Assembly: GCF_964340395.1 (NCBI RefSeq)
Contig: NC_135567.1
Span: forward strand, 1,471,609-1,535,608
Length of the DNA: 64,000 nt
Source: Glandiceps talaboti
Lineage: Eukaryota > Hemichordata > Enteropneusta > Spengelidae
Reading direction: 5' to 3'
Below the pieces are notes generated by a model that searched no databases, was not told the origin of the DNA, and saw only the letters and a list, made by a program, of their open reading frames with translations. Of the stretch, positions 28,501 to 36,865 are shown piece by piece. Made by a program: the position numbers and the translations under genes. The number at the start of each line of letters is the position of its first letter. Position 1 is the first letter of the stretch.

Positions 28501-31500
28501 CTAGATTATTTGTAGTTATGGTAATACCTAATATGGGGTGATTAGAAGGGTAGCCTTCCTGTAAGGGTCTGGGTAACCAAGACTAGATTATTTGTAGTTG
28601 TGGTAATACCTAATCTGGGGTGATTGGAAGGATAGCCTTCCTGTAAGGGTCTGGGTAACCAAGACTAGATTATTTGTAGTTGTGGTAATACCTAATCTGT
28701 AGTGATTGGAAGGATAGCCTTCCTGTAAGGGTCTGGGTAACCAAGACTAGATTATTTGTAGTTGTGGTAATACCTAATCTGGGGTGATTAGAAGGATAGC
28801 CTTCCTGTAAGGGTCTGGGTAACCAAGACTAGATTATTTGTAGTTGTGGTAATACCTAATATGGGGTGATTAGAAGGATAGCCTTCCTGTAAGGGTCTGG
28901 GTAACCAAGACTAGATTATTTGTAGTTGTGGTAATACCTAATATAGGGTGATTAGAAGGGTAGCCTTCCTGTAAGGGTCTGGGTAACCAAGACTAGATTA
29001 TTTGTAGTTATGGTAATACCTAATATGGGGTGATTAAAAGGATAGCCTTCCTGTAAGGGTCTGGGTAACCAAGACTAGATTATTTGTAGTTATGGTAATA
29101 CCTAATATGGGGTGATTAAAAGGATAGCCTTCCTGTAAGGGTCTGGGTAACCAAGACTAGATTATTTGTAGTTATGGTAATACCTAATATGGGGTGATTA
29201 AAAGGATAGCCTTCCTGTAAGGGAAGGTAACCAAGACTAGATTATTTGTAGTTATGGTAATACCTAATATGGGGTGATTAGAAGGATAGCCTTCCTGTAA
29301 GGGTCTGGGTAACCAAGACTAGATTATTTGTAGTTGTGGTAATACCTAATATGGGGTGATTGGAAGGATAGCTTTCCTGTAAGGGTCTGGGTAACCAAGA
29401 CTAGATTATTTGTAGTTGTGGTAATACCTAATATAGGGTGATTGGAAGGATAGCTTTCCTGTAAGGGTCTGGGTAACCAAGACTAGATTATTTGTAGTTG
29501 TAGTAATACCTAATATAGGGTGATTGGAAGGGGGTAGCCTTCCTGTAAGGGTCTGGGTAACCAAGACTAGATTATTTGTAGTTGTAGTAATACCTAATAT
29601 AGGGTGATTAGAAGGATAGCTTTCCTGTAAGGGTCTGGGTAACCAAGACTAGATTATTTGTAGTTATGGTAATACCTAATATGGGGTGATTAGAAGGGTA
29701 GCCTTCCTGTAAGGGTCTGGGTAACCAAGACTAGATTATTTGTAGTTGTGGTAATACCTAATCTGGGGTGATTAGAAGGATAGCCTTCTTGTAAGGGTCT
29801 GGGTAACCAAGACTAGATTATTTGTAGTTGTGGTAATACCTAATATGGGGTGATTAGAAGGATAGCCTTCCTGTAAGGGTCTGGGTAACCAAGACTAGAT
29901 TATTTGTAGTTGTGGTAATACCTAATATAGGGTGATTAAAAGGATAGCCATCCTGTAAGGGTCTGGGTAACCAAGACTAGATTATTTGTAGTTGTGGTAA
30001 TACCTAATCTGTAGTGATTGGAAGGATAGCTTTCCTGTAAGGGTCTGGGTAACCAAGACTAGATTATTTGTAGTTGTGGTAATACCTAATCTGGGGTGAT
30101 TGGAAGGGGGTAGCCTTCCTGTAAGGGTCTGGGTAACCAAGACTAGATTATTTGTAGTTGTGGTAATACCTAATCTGGGGTGATTGGAAGGATAGCCTTC
30201 CTGTAAGGGTCTGGGTAACCAAGACTAGATTATTTGTAGTTGTGGTAATACCTAATCTGTAGTGATTGGAAGGATAGCCTTCCTGTAAGGGTCTGGGTAA
30301 CCAAGACTAGATTATTTGTAGTTGTGGTAATACCTAATCTGTAGTGATTGGAAGGATAGCTTTCCTGTAAGGGTCTGGGTAACCAAGACTAGATTATTTG
30401 TAGTTGTGGTAATACCTAATATGGGGTGATTAGAAGGATAGCCTTCCTGTAAGGGTCTGGGTAACCAAGACTAGATTATTTGTAGTTGTGGTAATACCTA
30501 ATCTGTAGTGATTGGAAGGATAGCTTTCCTGTAAGGGTCTGGGTAACCAAGACTAGATTATTTGTAGTTGTGGTAATACCTAATCTGTAGTGATTGGAAG
30601 GATAGCTTTCCTGTAAGGGTCTGGGTAACCAAGACTAGATTATTTGTAGTTGTGGTAATACCTAATATAGGGTGATTAGAAGGATAGCTTTACTGTAAGG
30701 GTCTGGGTAACCAAGACTAGATTATTTGTAGTTGTGGTAATACCTAATCTGTAGTGATTGGAAGGATAGCCTTCCTGTAAGGGTCTGGGTAACCAAGACT
30801 AGATTATTTGTAGTTGTGGTAATACCTAATCTGTAGTGATTGGAAGGATAGCCTTCCTGTAAGGGTCTGGGTAACCAAGACTAGATTATTTGTAGTTGTG
30901 GTAATACCTAATATGGGGTGATTGGAAGGATAGCCATCCTGTAAGGGTCTGGGTAACCAAGACTAGATTATTTGTAGTTGTGGTAATACCTAATATGGGG
31001 TGATTAGAAGGATAGCCTTCCTGTAAGGGTCTGGGTAACCAAGACTAGATTATTTGTAGTTGTGGTAATACCTAATATGGGGTGATTAGAAGGATAGCCT
31101 TCCTGTAAGGGTCTGGGTAACCAAGACTAGATTATTTGTAGTTGTGGTAATACCTAATCTGGGGTGATTAGAAGGATAGCTTTCCTGTAAGGGTCTGGGT
31201 AACCAAGACTAGATTATTTGTAGTTGTGGTAATACCTAATATGGGGTGATTAGAAGGATAGCCTTCCTGTAAGGGTCTGGGTAACCAAGACTAGATTATT
31301 TGTAGTTGTGGTAATACCTAATCTGTAGTGATTGGAAGGATAGCCTTCCTGTAAGGGTCTGGGTAACCAAGACTAGATTATTTGTAGTTGTGGTAATACC
31401 TAATCTGGGGTGATTAGAAGGATAGCCTTCCTGTAAGGGTCTGGGTAACCAAGACTAGATTATTTGTAGTTTTGGTAATACCTAATCTGGGGTGATTAGA

Positions 31501-32004
31501 AGGATAGCTTTCCTGTAAGGGTCTGGGTAACCAAGACTAGATTATTTGTAGTTGTGGTAATACCTAATCTGGGGTGATTAGAAGGATAGCCTTCTGACAT
31601 TAATCTTACATTGTGTGTTGTTTTCAGTTGACTAATGGTATACCCATTGAGAGTTGGTTTGTTGATAAATCAGACAGAGAACTCATTAAACTGGTTCCTT
31701 TCTTGGAGGAGGTCGTACAATTGGTAAGATAGCCCTCATATCAATCACTATCATAGTTTATCAATTTAGTTGATTTACAGTAGACAAGGTACGTATCAGA
31801 TGTGATACCTAGTCAGATGTGATAAAGTACTTATCAAATACAATACTTATCAGATGTGATACAATACTTATCAGATACAATACTTACGTTATCAGATGAG
31901 ATACACTACTTATCAGATGTCATATTTCTTATTTTCAGAAGGAGGATGTCCGACCACATATCCGAGAGAGGTATCGCATGCATGAATTGTTACCACCGGA
32001 CTAA
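5307..32004 (+). CDS. CTDSPL2: CTD small phosphatase-like protein 2, complete spliced CDS (12 coding exons)
   Basis: Member of the SCP/FCP1 (HAD-type) phosphatase family that dephosphorylates phosphoserine/threonine, including on the RNA polymerase II CTD; expected in the nucleus. The 12 exons listed below join in phase to 551 codons ending in TAA; the human protein is about 466 residues. The N-terminus (MKLRRRT) is basic, followed by a short conserved SIKK patch, an LITSTP patch, the [15 protein letters not shown] motif (exon 4) and a poorly conserved acidic linker. The catalytic domain starts in exon 7. Its DLDET signature (about residues 378-382) is split by intron 7, and conserved blocks [28 protein letters not shown] and [10 protein letters not shown] follow. 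The C-terminus is [19 protein letters not shown]. No frameshift or missing catalytic residue is seen. Total span is unusually stretched by minisatellites in most introns. The start was chosen because it aligns with the vertebrate start; an upstream in-frame ATG at 5265 lies before the apparent acceptor. Homology is from memory of the family. Confidence 0.95.
5457..6052. repeat. 22-bp minisatellite starting at the exon 1 donor, ~27 copies
   Basis: Unit GGTAAAGTCATCCATACCACA (21-22 bp). The first, diverged unit is the exon 1 donor itself (GAG|GTAAGTTATACACCCATACC), after which AG-GGTAAAG recurs in nearly every unit. Confidence 0.93.
6065..8634. repeat. 61-bp minisatellite, ~42 copies
   Basis: Unit begins TACTTGTAGAATTGTAATAC and contains GGGCCTGGGCTTCTCATAGC. 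Each unit holds two small inverted repeats: CTTGTA/TACAAG and TGGGC/GCCCA. A few units carry a 2-bp insertion (CCATATAG). In CTDSPL2 intron 1. Confidence 0.97.
8635..9093. other. Unique intronic sequence
   Basis: AT-rich intron 1 sequence of CTDSPL2 between two satellites; nothing recognised. Confidence 0.5.
9094..9231. repeat. 35-bp repeat, 4 copies
   Basis: Unit GTGAATTATCCAATGTCAAT plus ATGTTGAATATATA-type remainder, nearly identical copies in intron 1. Confidence 0.9.
9669..9847. repeat. 60-bp repeat, 3 copies
   Basis: Unit contains GCAATGTACAGATTACAAGC and CACTCTAACCATTCAACCAT. Ends ~45 bp before the exon 2 acceptor. Confidence 0.92.
9893..9979 (+). CDS. CTDSPL2: CTDSPL2 coding exon 2 (29 codons)
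   Basis: Acceptor TATTTCAG|GAC, donor ACA|GTAAGTG. Encodes a serine run and [16 protein letters not shown], matching the family's SSIKKFIKGSTPK block. Phase 0 at both ends. The open frame runs on through the donor into the 48-bp satellite, which is an artefact of the repeat. Confidence 0.9.
9988..11224. repeat. 48-bp satellite, block 1 (~26 copies), CTDSPL2 intron 2
   Basis: Starts eight bases after the exon 2 donor. Unit: ACTATACAGGATTTATAGTA followed by TACATAGATATAACTAATTA and CTATTATA. Each has an acceptor-like TATACAG|GATT. Interrupted by a transposon at 11225. Confidence 0.97.
11225..12333 (+). mobile_element. hAT-like non-autonomous DNA transposon, complete copy (1109 bp)
   Basis: Ends in 13-bp inverted repeats CAGGGTTCTCCAC and GTGGAGAACACTG (one mismatch). 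It splits the 48-bp satellite of CTDSPL2 intron 2; both flanks share GATTT, but an 8-bp target duplication is not evident, perhaps because of later exchange within the array. The subterminal part near the right end has about four copies of a AACAGAGGGGCGGT-like motif. No transposase ORF. Superfamily call rests on CAGGG termini and similarity to the 25103-25958 element. Confidence 0.75.
12334..14390. repeat. 48-bp satellite, block 2 (~43 copies), abutting exon 3
   Basis: Same unit as block 1. The last unit diverges (TTTTGTGTGTTTACTGTACAG) and carries the genuine exon 3 acceptor, with GATTCAT of exon 3 in place of GATTTAT of the array. Confidence 0.97.
14403..14661 (+). CDS. CTDSPL2: CTDSPL2 coding exon 3
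   Basis: Acceptor CTGTACAG|GATTCA, donor G|GTACGT. Encodes [14 protein letters not shown] (candidate nuclear localisation signal) then [12 protein letters not shown], matching the LITSTP block of vertebrate CTDSPL2. Phase 0 in, phase 1 out. Its acceptor is the last, diverged unit of the satellite that fills intron 2. Confidence 0.9.
14662..15218. other. CTDSPL2 intron 3
   Basis: AT-rich unique intron; one of the few without a satellite. Confidence 0.7.
15219..15320 (+). CDS. CTDSPL2: CTDSPL2 coding exon 4
   Basis: Acceptor GTTGCCAG|TAACAA, donor AATG|GTGAGT. Encodes the strongly conserved [19 protein letters not shown] motif. Phase 1 in and out. Confidence 0.93.
15385..15810. repeat. 37-bp minisatellite, ~11.7 copies (intron 4)
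   Basis: Unit contains GTATTAGTAATATATACAGT then AACAAGATATAAATGAG. TACAGTAACAAG resembles the exon 4 acceptor CCAG|TAACAACAAG 160 bp upstream. Confidence 0.95.
15914..16078 (+). CDS. CTDSPL2: CTDSPL2 coding exon 5 (acidic linker)
   Basis: Acceptor ACAACAG|GTCTTT, donor AGAT|GTGAGT. Encodes a poorly conserved acidic stretch ([16 protein letters not shown] onwards) where the vertebrate protein also has a low-complexity acidic linker. Phase 1 in and out. Confidence 0.82.
16423..16515. repeat. (CA)n microsatellite
   Basis: About 90 bp of CA repeat in intron 5. Confidence 0.98.
16748..17009 (+). CDS. CTDSPL2: CTDSPL2 coding exon 6
   Basis: Acceptor TATACAG|CTGCC, donor GATCC|GTATGT. Variable acidic linker ending [13 protein letters not shown], matching the EEDWEVFDP run that leads into the phosphatase domain of vertebrate homologues. 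Phase 1 in, phase 2 out. Confidence 0.88.
17051..17155. repeat. 33-bp repeat, ~3 copies, each with ATTTGCAT
   Basis: TCATTTGCATATATGAAGTA plus CTTTGTACTTC; copies at 17051, 17084 and a rearranged one ending 17155, 40 bp after the exon 6 donor. Confidence 0.85.
17263..17374 (+). CDS. CTDSPL2: CTDSPL2 coding exon 7 (start of phosphatase domain)
   Basis: Acceptor TTTTCCTGCAG, donor TTG|GTAAGT. Encodes [27 protein letters not shown]; the last DL are the first two residues of the DxDxT active-site signature. Phase 2 in, phase 0 out. Confidence 0.95.
17500..18108. repeat. 36/37-bp minisatellite, ~16-17 copies (intron 7)
   Basis: Unit GTGACATATCCAATGTCATT plus CAAACCTGGTACAGAG(G). AG-GTGACA recurs. 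A lone GTCATTCAAACCTGG-like word occurs on both strands in intron 5 (16211-16235 and 16601-16625), so the unit predates the array. Confidence 0.95.
18108..21632. repeat. 60/62-bp minisatellite, ~58 copies (intron 7)
   Basis: Unit GCCTTCTGTATACATAGATG, GAGAGGGTTGAATAACTTCA, TAACCAGATTTAAACTGAAT; a 2-bp longer variant (ACCATAGATTT) recurs at irregular intervals. Abuts the preceding array without spacer, the junction falling inside the shared word CATTCAAA. Confidence 0.97.
21800..22510. repeat. 45-bp minisatellite, ~16 copies (intron 7)
   Basis: Unit CAGATTACCCACAATTCAAT plus GCACATGACCTAATAGATCTTTCAG in register; 15-codon period explains the open frame. Confidence 0.96.
22565..22651 (+). CDS. 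CTDSPL2: CTDSPL2 coding exon 8 (rest of active-site motif)
   Basis: Acceptor TTATTTCAG|GATGAA, donor CAG|GTGAGT. Starts [15 protein letters not shown], completing DLDET, and ends VFQDTTYQ. Phase 0 both ends. The 3' half of this exon and its donor are repeated downstream with a 106-bp period (see repeat entry). Confidence 0.95.
22607..22850 (+). repeat. 106-bp tandem duplication of exon 8's 3' half, its donor and intron start (2.3 copies)
   Basis: GCTCACCTAACATTCCCTGT begins at 22607, 22713 and 22819. Copy 2 repeats exon sequence through CTATCAG|GTGAGT (donor copy at 22758); copy 3 is cut after GTGTTCCAGGTA. The two full copies look identical. Confidence 0.95.
22914..23056 (+). CDS. CTDSPL2: CTDSPL2 coding exon 9
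   Basis: Acceptor TGTGACAG|GTATTT, donor TTAA|GTAAGT. Encodes [33 protein letters not shown] and [11 protein letters not shown]. Phase 0 in, phase 2 out. Confidence 0.95.
23243..23545. repeat. ~39-bp minisatellite, ~8 copies (intron 9)
   Basis: Unit CATGACAACACATTTATGTC plus AGTGGTTCTATGTCATCGT; one copy shortened. Ends just before the exon 10 acceptor. Confidence 0.93.
23561..23687 (+). CDS. CTDSPL2: CTDSPL2 coding exon 10
   Basis: Acceptor CTACATACAG|ATATCG, donor TATCAG|GTATGT. Encodes [38 protein letters not shown], including the conserved second aspartate region of HAD phosphatases. Phase 2 in, phase 0 out. Confidence 0.95.
23712..23841. repeat. 82-bp minisatellite, left remnant
   Basis: Begins 24 bp after the exon 10 donor with GGGTCTGGGTAACCAAGACT; separated from the main block by the long-TIR transposon. 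Confidence 0.9.
24333..24349 (+). repeat. G17 homopolymer
   Basis: Seventeen consecutive G inside the long-TIR transposon; G-quadruplex-prone. Confidence 0.95.
25103..25958. mobile_element. hAT-like MITE-type element nested inside the long-TIR transposon (856 bp)
   Basis: Starts CAGGGATCTCC and ends GGGGAGAACCCTG, bounded by a perfect 8-bp target-site duplication CCTACACG (25095-25102 and 25959-25966), the hAT signature. A subterminal GTCCGGGACT occurs near both ends in inverted context. No transposase. Internally it carries AAAATGGCGG and a perfect TGACGTCA. Confidence 0.85.
25593..25623. promoter_or_regulatory. YY1-like and CRE motifs inside the nested hAT element
   Basis: AAAATGGCGG (YY1-like core) closely followed by TGACGTCA (25616-25623, palindromic cAMP-response element). 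Both are exact motif matches; function is unknown. Confidence 0.3.
26794..31602. repeat. 82-bp minisatellite, main block, ~58 copies (intron 10)
   Basis: Unit GGGTCTGGGTAACCAAGACT, AGATTATTTGTAGTTGTGGT, AATACCTAATMTGGGGTGAT, TRGAAGGATAGCCTTCCTGT, AA. The GGAAGGATAGCCTTCC word is a 5-6 bp stem with an ATAG loop in most units. Ends shortly before exon 11. Confidence 0.97.
31628..31723 (+). CDS. CTDSPL2: CTDSPL2 coding exon 11
   Basis: Acceptor GTTTTCAG|TTGACT, donor TTG|GTAAGA. Encodes [19 protein letters not shown] then [12 protein letters not shown]. Phase 0 both ends. It follows the ~8-kb intron 10. Confidence 0.95.
31939..32004 (+). CDS. CTDSPL2: CTDSPL2 last coding exon with TAA stop
   Basis: Acceptor TTATTTTCAG|AAGGAG. 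Encodes [21 protein letters not shown] and stop, the conserved C-terminus of the family. Confidence 0.95.
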   Translation, partial: KEDVRPHIRERYRMHELLPPD

Positions 32005-33230
32005 ACCGTGACTCCCCTAAATGTATTGTACCAAAAATATATATAAATATATCTAACCAGGTTCTGTAATTCAGACATTCTTATTCTTTAGTTTATTGTT
32101 TTTCAAATCATGCCAGCATAAAACTGTTGTGTGGTTAGACCACCAGAAAAAAAAGAAATCAAACGAGAAATACACTAATGATTTCTCACTGAAATAATTC
32201 AACTGCTGAGATTTCACTAAATTGCTGCAAATTTATGTCCCCTCTTTTAAATATCACCCTTGTAATGAAATAGTTTAGTCTACAAGACAAAAGGATGTTC
32301 TATTTGATGTCATGTTGACAGGGGTGATCCTACTTTGATGGGATACTGCCGATATGTTTTCCCCAGTCTTTCAATTTTGTGTGATATGTTTATTTTCTCT
32401 GCTTACATTTTAAGCTTTTAATCCTGTAATTCTCTTAATCTGATTTTTAATCCAGTTTTTAATTTATTTTGAAGACTTAATGGTAGCTTGTAATTGGAGA
32501 TTGTCAATAATTAAATCATATTTTACTGTCTCTATCATCTACATGGTCCTTGACAACCATGGCTTCCTGCAAATTTGATGATATCTATTTTGGCAACTGA
32601 AATTAATTTTAATGTTTTCCATATCAAGATGTTGCTACTTTCAATCAGCAGTATGTTGGCCATCCAAATTAATTCTATGTTTACCAGACTAATTCCACAT
32701 TACTTTTAATCTGAAGCGTGAATGAATGGCCATTCAAATCTTTTTACGTATACGGACTCCAAGGCTTTGTTACTTTTTAACCCAGGCCATAAATCCTATC
32801 AGTACTCGTCATGTGATCACAAGTTCAAAGGTCATAACATAAAGGTTGTAGGTCATCGTATTTTGTTGGTGATTGCTTGGTAACTACCTGCCTGTGCTTT
32901 GCCAGTTAGATCCCTAGGTTTATGGTTATATTAGCAAATCAAATGAAGACCTGCATGTCACCTGACCAAGTTGTCTAATCAAATTACCAATGTGATATGT
33001 CACATGATAAATTTTGTCCAATCATGTCTTTGATTTGAGTGTTGCTGTTATTGTTGAGTGTATAAATTCTTAAGTTTAATAATTAATATTTGCAACTCTG
33101 CATTTCACATACTTGTCTTCATTCACCTCAGTAAACAGTATACTTGACCTGTGACAGGTCAAAGTTGAAAGGTCACCCACATTTATTCAAGGATCAAATG
33201 AAGTCTAAAATGATTTGTTGGTAACTGAAA

Positions 33231-33236
33231 AATAAA
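33231..33236 (+). terminator. Alternative poly(A) signal AATAAA
   Basis: Canonical hexamer 1.2 kb after the CTDSPL2 stop, followed by TTCTGTTTGG, which is moderately GT-rich. Possible proximal site. Confidence 0.3.
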
Positions 33237-33652
33237 TTCTGTTTGGTAGATGGCCTCTGATGTAACCATGCCAACTAACCTTGTTAGCCAGTGTGTTAGG
33301 TGACCTTTGCCTCTACCATGGCAACAAGTCATGTGACTATTGAATCCAATATGGTAGGTGACCGTCGGTATGGCAACTAGTCTTGTAATGTAGTTGAATA
33401 TTGAATAGAAAGCCGCTACATTTTTTCATTACAAAATGTTGATAATCTAAATTGGTGTGAAAGTGTTATATTATTAGACCTGTACAGACATCACTAGAAA
33501 TGTGTATATATTAAACATATTTCATTGTCTGCAAAATTTTGAAATCGGAAAGACGATTTACAGAGGAAGAGTTCTTCCCTTGAAATTTACTCTACACACA
33601 TTTTTAGCATAACTGAACTGATCAGGTTCAGTAGTGCTATATGCATGGCAAA

Positions 33653-33653
33653 G

Positions 33654-33692
<39 letters not shown>

Positions 33693-33747
33693 GTGTGTGT
33701 GTCTGTCTGTCTGTCTGTCTGTCTGTGTGTTTGTGTGTGTGTGTGTC

Positions 33748-33797
<50 letters not shown>
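33653..33797. repeat. (GTCT)n/(GT)n compound microsatellite
   Basis: Alternating GTCT and GT blocks within the CTDSPL2 3' UTR. Confidence 0.97.
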
Positions 33798-33798
<1 letters not shown>

Positions 33799-34416
33799 AT
33801 TACTTAAACTCAAACCTGCCAGATCAATTGACTTGGTATTTGGTGGGGACATTACTTTTGGTGTCTAGTTGGGAAATTGTTCAATGCAAACTGATTGCAT
33901 CATAGGTATGTGATATGGGTCAAAAATGTCATTTTTGGTCAAAAACTTAAACTCAAAAACTACTGAGCAGATTGGTCTGAAATTTGGTGAGAATGTTCTT
34001 ATGGGGATGTAAAGTAAGTAAGATTTGTTCATGATATGATGATTCCATCAGTATCTCACAAAGATAACATGAGGGATTCATAGACAAGTGAATAACATTG
34101 AAAAAAATGTATGAAAATATGCCTACCAATATGACCATGCCTATAGCAACAGACAAATGAACACACATTGCAAAGATAACAACAGGGTTGGATAGGCAAC
34201 TGGATAACCATTCAGCAAATGAACACCTATACCTAGCATGTGAGTAAACATTTTTTAAAAACTGTACAGTTGTGCTACAATGCCATTGGTGGTATTGTTA
34301 AGTGAGAATTTATCATTGACATGTGTTTAATTTTCCCTTACATTTCATCTCATAGTAAGCAATAATTGATGAAAATATTGACAAATTTTGCAGATTTTGA
34401 CATTTATGTTTACAAT

Positions 34417-34610
34417 GTCGTATTCTACAGATTTAAACACTTTGTTTATAAACTGTCGTATTCTACAGATTTAAACACTTTGTTTATAAACTGTTGTATT
34501 CTGCAGATTTAAACACTTTGTTTATAAACTGTCGTATTCTGCAGATTTAAACACTTTGTTTATAAACTGTCGTATTCTGCAGATTTAAACACTTTGTTTG
34601 TAAACTGTCT
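34417..34610. repeat. 38-bp repeat, 5 copies (3' UTR)
   Basis: Unit GTCGTATTCTACAGATTTAA plus ACACTTTGTTTATAAACT. Confidence 0.93.
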
Positions 34611-34911
34611 ATGTGCAATCATGGTTCAATTTTCACTATTTTTATCAACAAATTATTTCTTGTGTGTAATAGGCTACTCACAATTTTTAGATTGGTGATT
34701 TTAAAACGTACAGAATTTATTGCGTATATATAAAGACCACTCTTTTCTCATAGTTTGGAAATATCTGTTGCCTTGGCAACAGTAAAGTTGTGTATTTTCA
34801 GTACAAGGCAGAGGACTATTTTTAGAGAAGGTGACATTTTGAAATTATTGATAGATTAGTTAAAATAGTGTGTACTGTATATACTTGTGTAAACAAAATC
34901 AGAAAGTTTTG

Positions 34912-35182
34912 TGTTCTCATTGTCTGTACCTTGAGGTATGTTCTCATTGTCTGTACCTTGAGGTATGTTCTCATTGTCTGTACCTTGAGGTATGTTCTCA
35001 TTGTCTGTACCTTGAGGTATGTTCTCATTGTCTGTACCTTGAGGTATGTTCTCATTGTCTGTACCTTGAGGTATGTTCTCATTGTCTGTACCTTGAGGTC
35101 TGTTCTCATTGTCTGTACCTTGAGGTCTGTTCTCATTGTCTGTACCTTGAGGTCTGTTCTCATTGTCTGTACCTTGAGGTGT
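34912..35182. repeat. 27-bp repeat, ~10 copies (3' UTR)
   Basis: Unit GTTCTCATTGTCTGTACCTT plus GAGGTAT. Seven copies have GAGGTATGT (donor-like) and the last ones GAGGTCTGT. Confidence 0.95.
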
Positions 35183-35358
35183 GTTTAGACTTCATAATCT
35201 TAGTAGCTTACTTCAAATGACCCCAATATGTTGTAACTTTGTCACCATCATTCATTGACCATTCCCTGATCATCCACTGACTAATTGCTGATATTTGCTT
35301 ATCATGCAATTTACAAGCCTTTAATGATCTTGACATCAATATTGATAGATCTTCCAAT

Positions 35359-35432
35359 CATGTGCTGGCCATCCTGTGATCATGTGCTGACCATCCTGTG
35401 ATCAGTGCTGACCATCCTGTGATCTTTTGCTG
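35359..35432. repeat. ~22-bp repeat, 3-4 copies
   Basis: GTGCTGACCATCCTGTGATC repeated with small changes, 3' UTR. Confidence 0.85.
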
Positions 35433-35659
35433 ACCGTTTAACATCACTGTTAGCATGATGTAGGTCTACTCTGACACAGAAGACGAGGTAATTGGCCACT
35501 TTACACCTTAACTATAAAACTCATCTTTATACATAATTTCTTCATCAAGAAACAAAAACTAGACATGCTTCATGTCTCCCTAGCTCTTCATCAATTAACA
35601 AACAAGTAACATTTTCCCCTCTAGCTGACCTACATTGCAGTGTCCCATACTTTTGATTC

Positions 35660-35903
35660 CCTAGTCTAGTGTTCAGAATCAGTAAGTGCTTGGGTCTGTA
35701 TGTTGCCCCCTAGTCTAGTGTTCAGAATCAGTAAGTGCTTGGGTCTGTATGTTGCCCCCTAGTCTAGTGTTCAGAATCAGTAAGTGCTTGGGTCTGTATG
35801 TTGCCCCCTAGTCTAGTGTTCAGAATCAGTAAGTGCTTGGGTCTGTATGTTGCCCCCTAGTCTAGTGTTCAGAATCAGTAAGTGCTTGGGTCTGTATGTT
35901 GGG
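35660..35903. repeat. 49-bp repeat, 5 copies (3' UTR)
   Basis: Unit CTAGTCTAGTGTTCAGAATC plus AGTAAGTGCTTGGGTCTGTATGTTG-type remainder. Each copy contains GTAAGT. Confidence 0.95.
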
Positions 35904-36798
35904 TCTAAAACAATTGATTTTATTCTGTGTGTGTTGTTGCTACCAAGGTCTACAATGAAGAACACAAAACTTTCATCTTCAAATACTTGTATATGTTGTA
36001 GTTTTAGTTTCCATCCAGGGCTTTATAGTTTTGTTTTCTCAATATCAACTGAAATCACTGTGAAATATTACTTGTAAATTGATATTAGGCCGTCACTTTC
36101 AACCAGAAACCAGTTCAAATTGTCGCCCTCACAGTCAGAAGTGAGAAATGAAACTTCAATGTGACATACCCAGTCAGTCATAGAAATTAAACTTTAGTGT
36201 GTTGCCCTCACAGTCAGATGTGAGAAATGAAATATTTAATGGTTTGTAGCAACAGTTTTGTTTGTTGCCAGACTTGTCCACCTTGAAATAACTGCTGGAG
36301 CAACTTCTGAGAACCCCATTTCTGATAATGAAAGCTTTTCATGGAAAGTATTGATTAGAAATTTTGATTTGTCGTCAATCTGTACAGTGACAGTCAATAC
36401 ATGTGACTTGTCACACATCAAGATTGACAGATTTTTGTGAGAAATATTGAAATGACAGTTATCAATTGTTCTCTATGTTGTAATTTTATTCGCAAGGTTT
36501 GTGACTCTTTCATTTCATTCACTCCACTTTCACTTCCAACTAGAGGGGCACTCACTTTCTCTTCTCACTGTGTGGCCGTGGACACCACTTCCACACCTGA
36601 CTGAGAGGGCACTCACCATATTTTCTTTTCTGACTGTGAGGGCATACTAACAATTCTGACATGAAAATTTTCTATATCTACTATATTCACTTAATAATAG
36701 TTCTCATCGTTGATTTCAATCCTTTTTTTCTGTTTCTGTAAAATTGTACATGTTCCAGTTATTGCTTTATGTATTTCAAAAGTTATAATAGAATTGAG

Positions 36799-36838
36799 AA
36801 TAAAAATATGAAATATCAAATTTATTGTTGTTTTTGTG
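36799..36838 (+). terminator. Candidate poly(A) site of CTDSPL2
   Basis: AATAAA at 36799-36804, then AT-rich sequence and a T/GT-rich element (ttattgttgtttttgtg) at about 36820-36838, the arrangement expected of a cleavage/polyadenylation site. The 39-bp satellite begins only ~30 bp later. Confidence 0.6.
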
Positions 36839-36865
36839 AGTGATGGTTGATAATGTGCATGTCAA

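Larger units (their letters stand above)
32005..36830 (+). other. CTDSPL2: Probable CTDSPL2 3' UTR
   Basis: About 4.8 kb of AT-rich non-coding sequence between the stop codon and a good poly(A) signal. It includes a TCTG/GT microsatellite, a 38-bp and a 27-bp minisatellite, a 49-bp repeat with GTAAGT in each unit, and short noncoding stretches. Vertebrate CTDSPL2 also has a long 3' UTR. An earlier AATAAA at 33231 could end a shorter transcript. The boundary is inferred, not proved. Confidence 0.6.
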
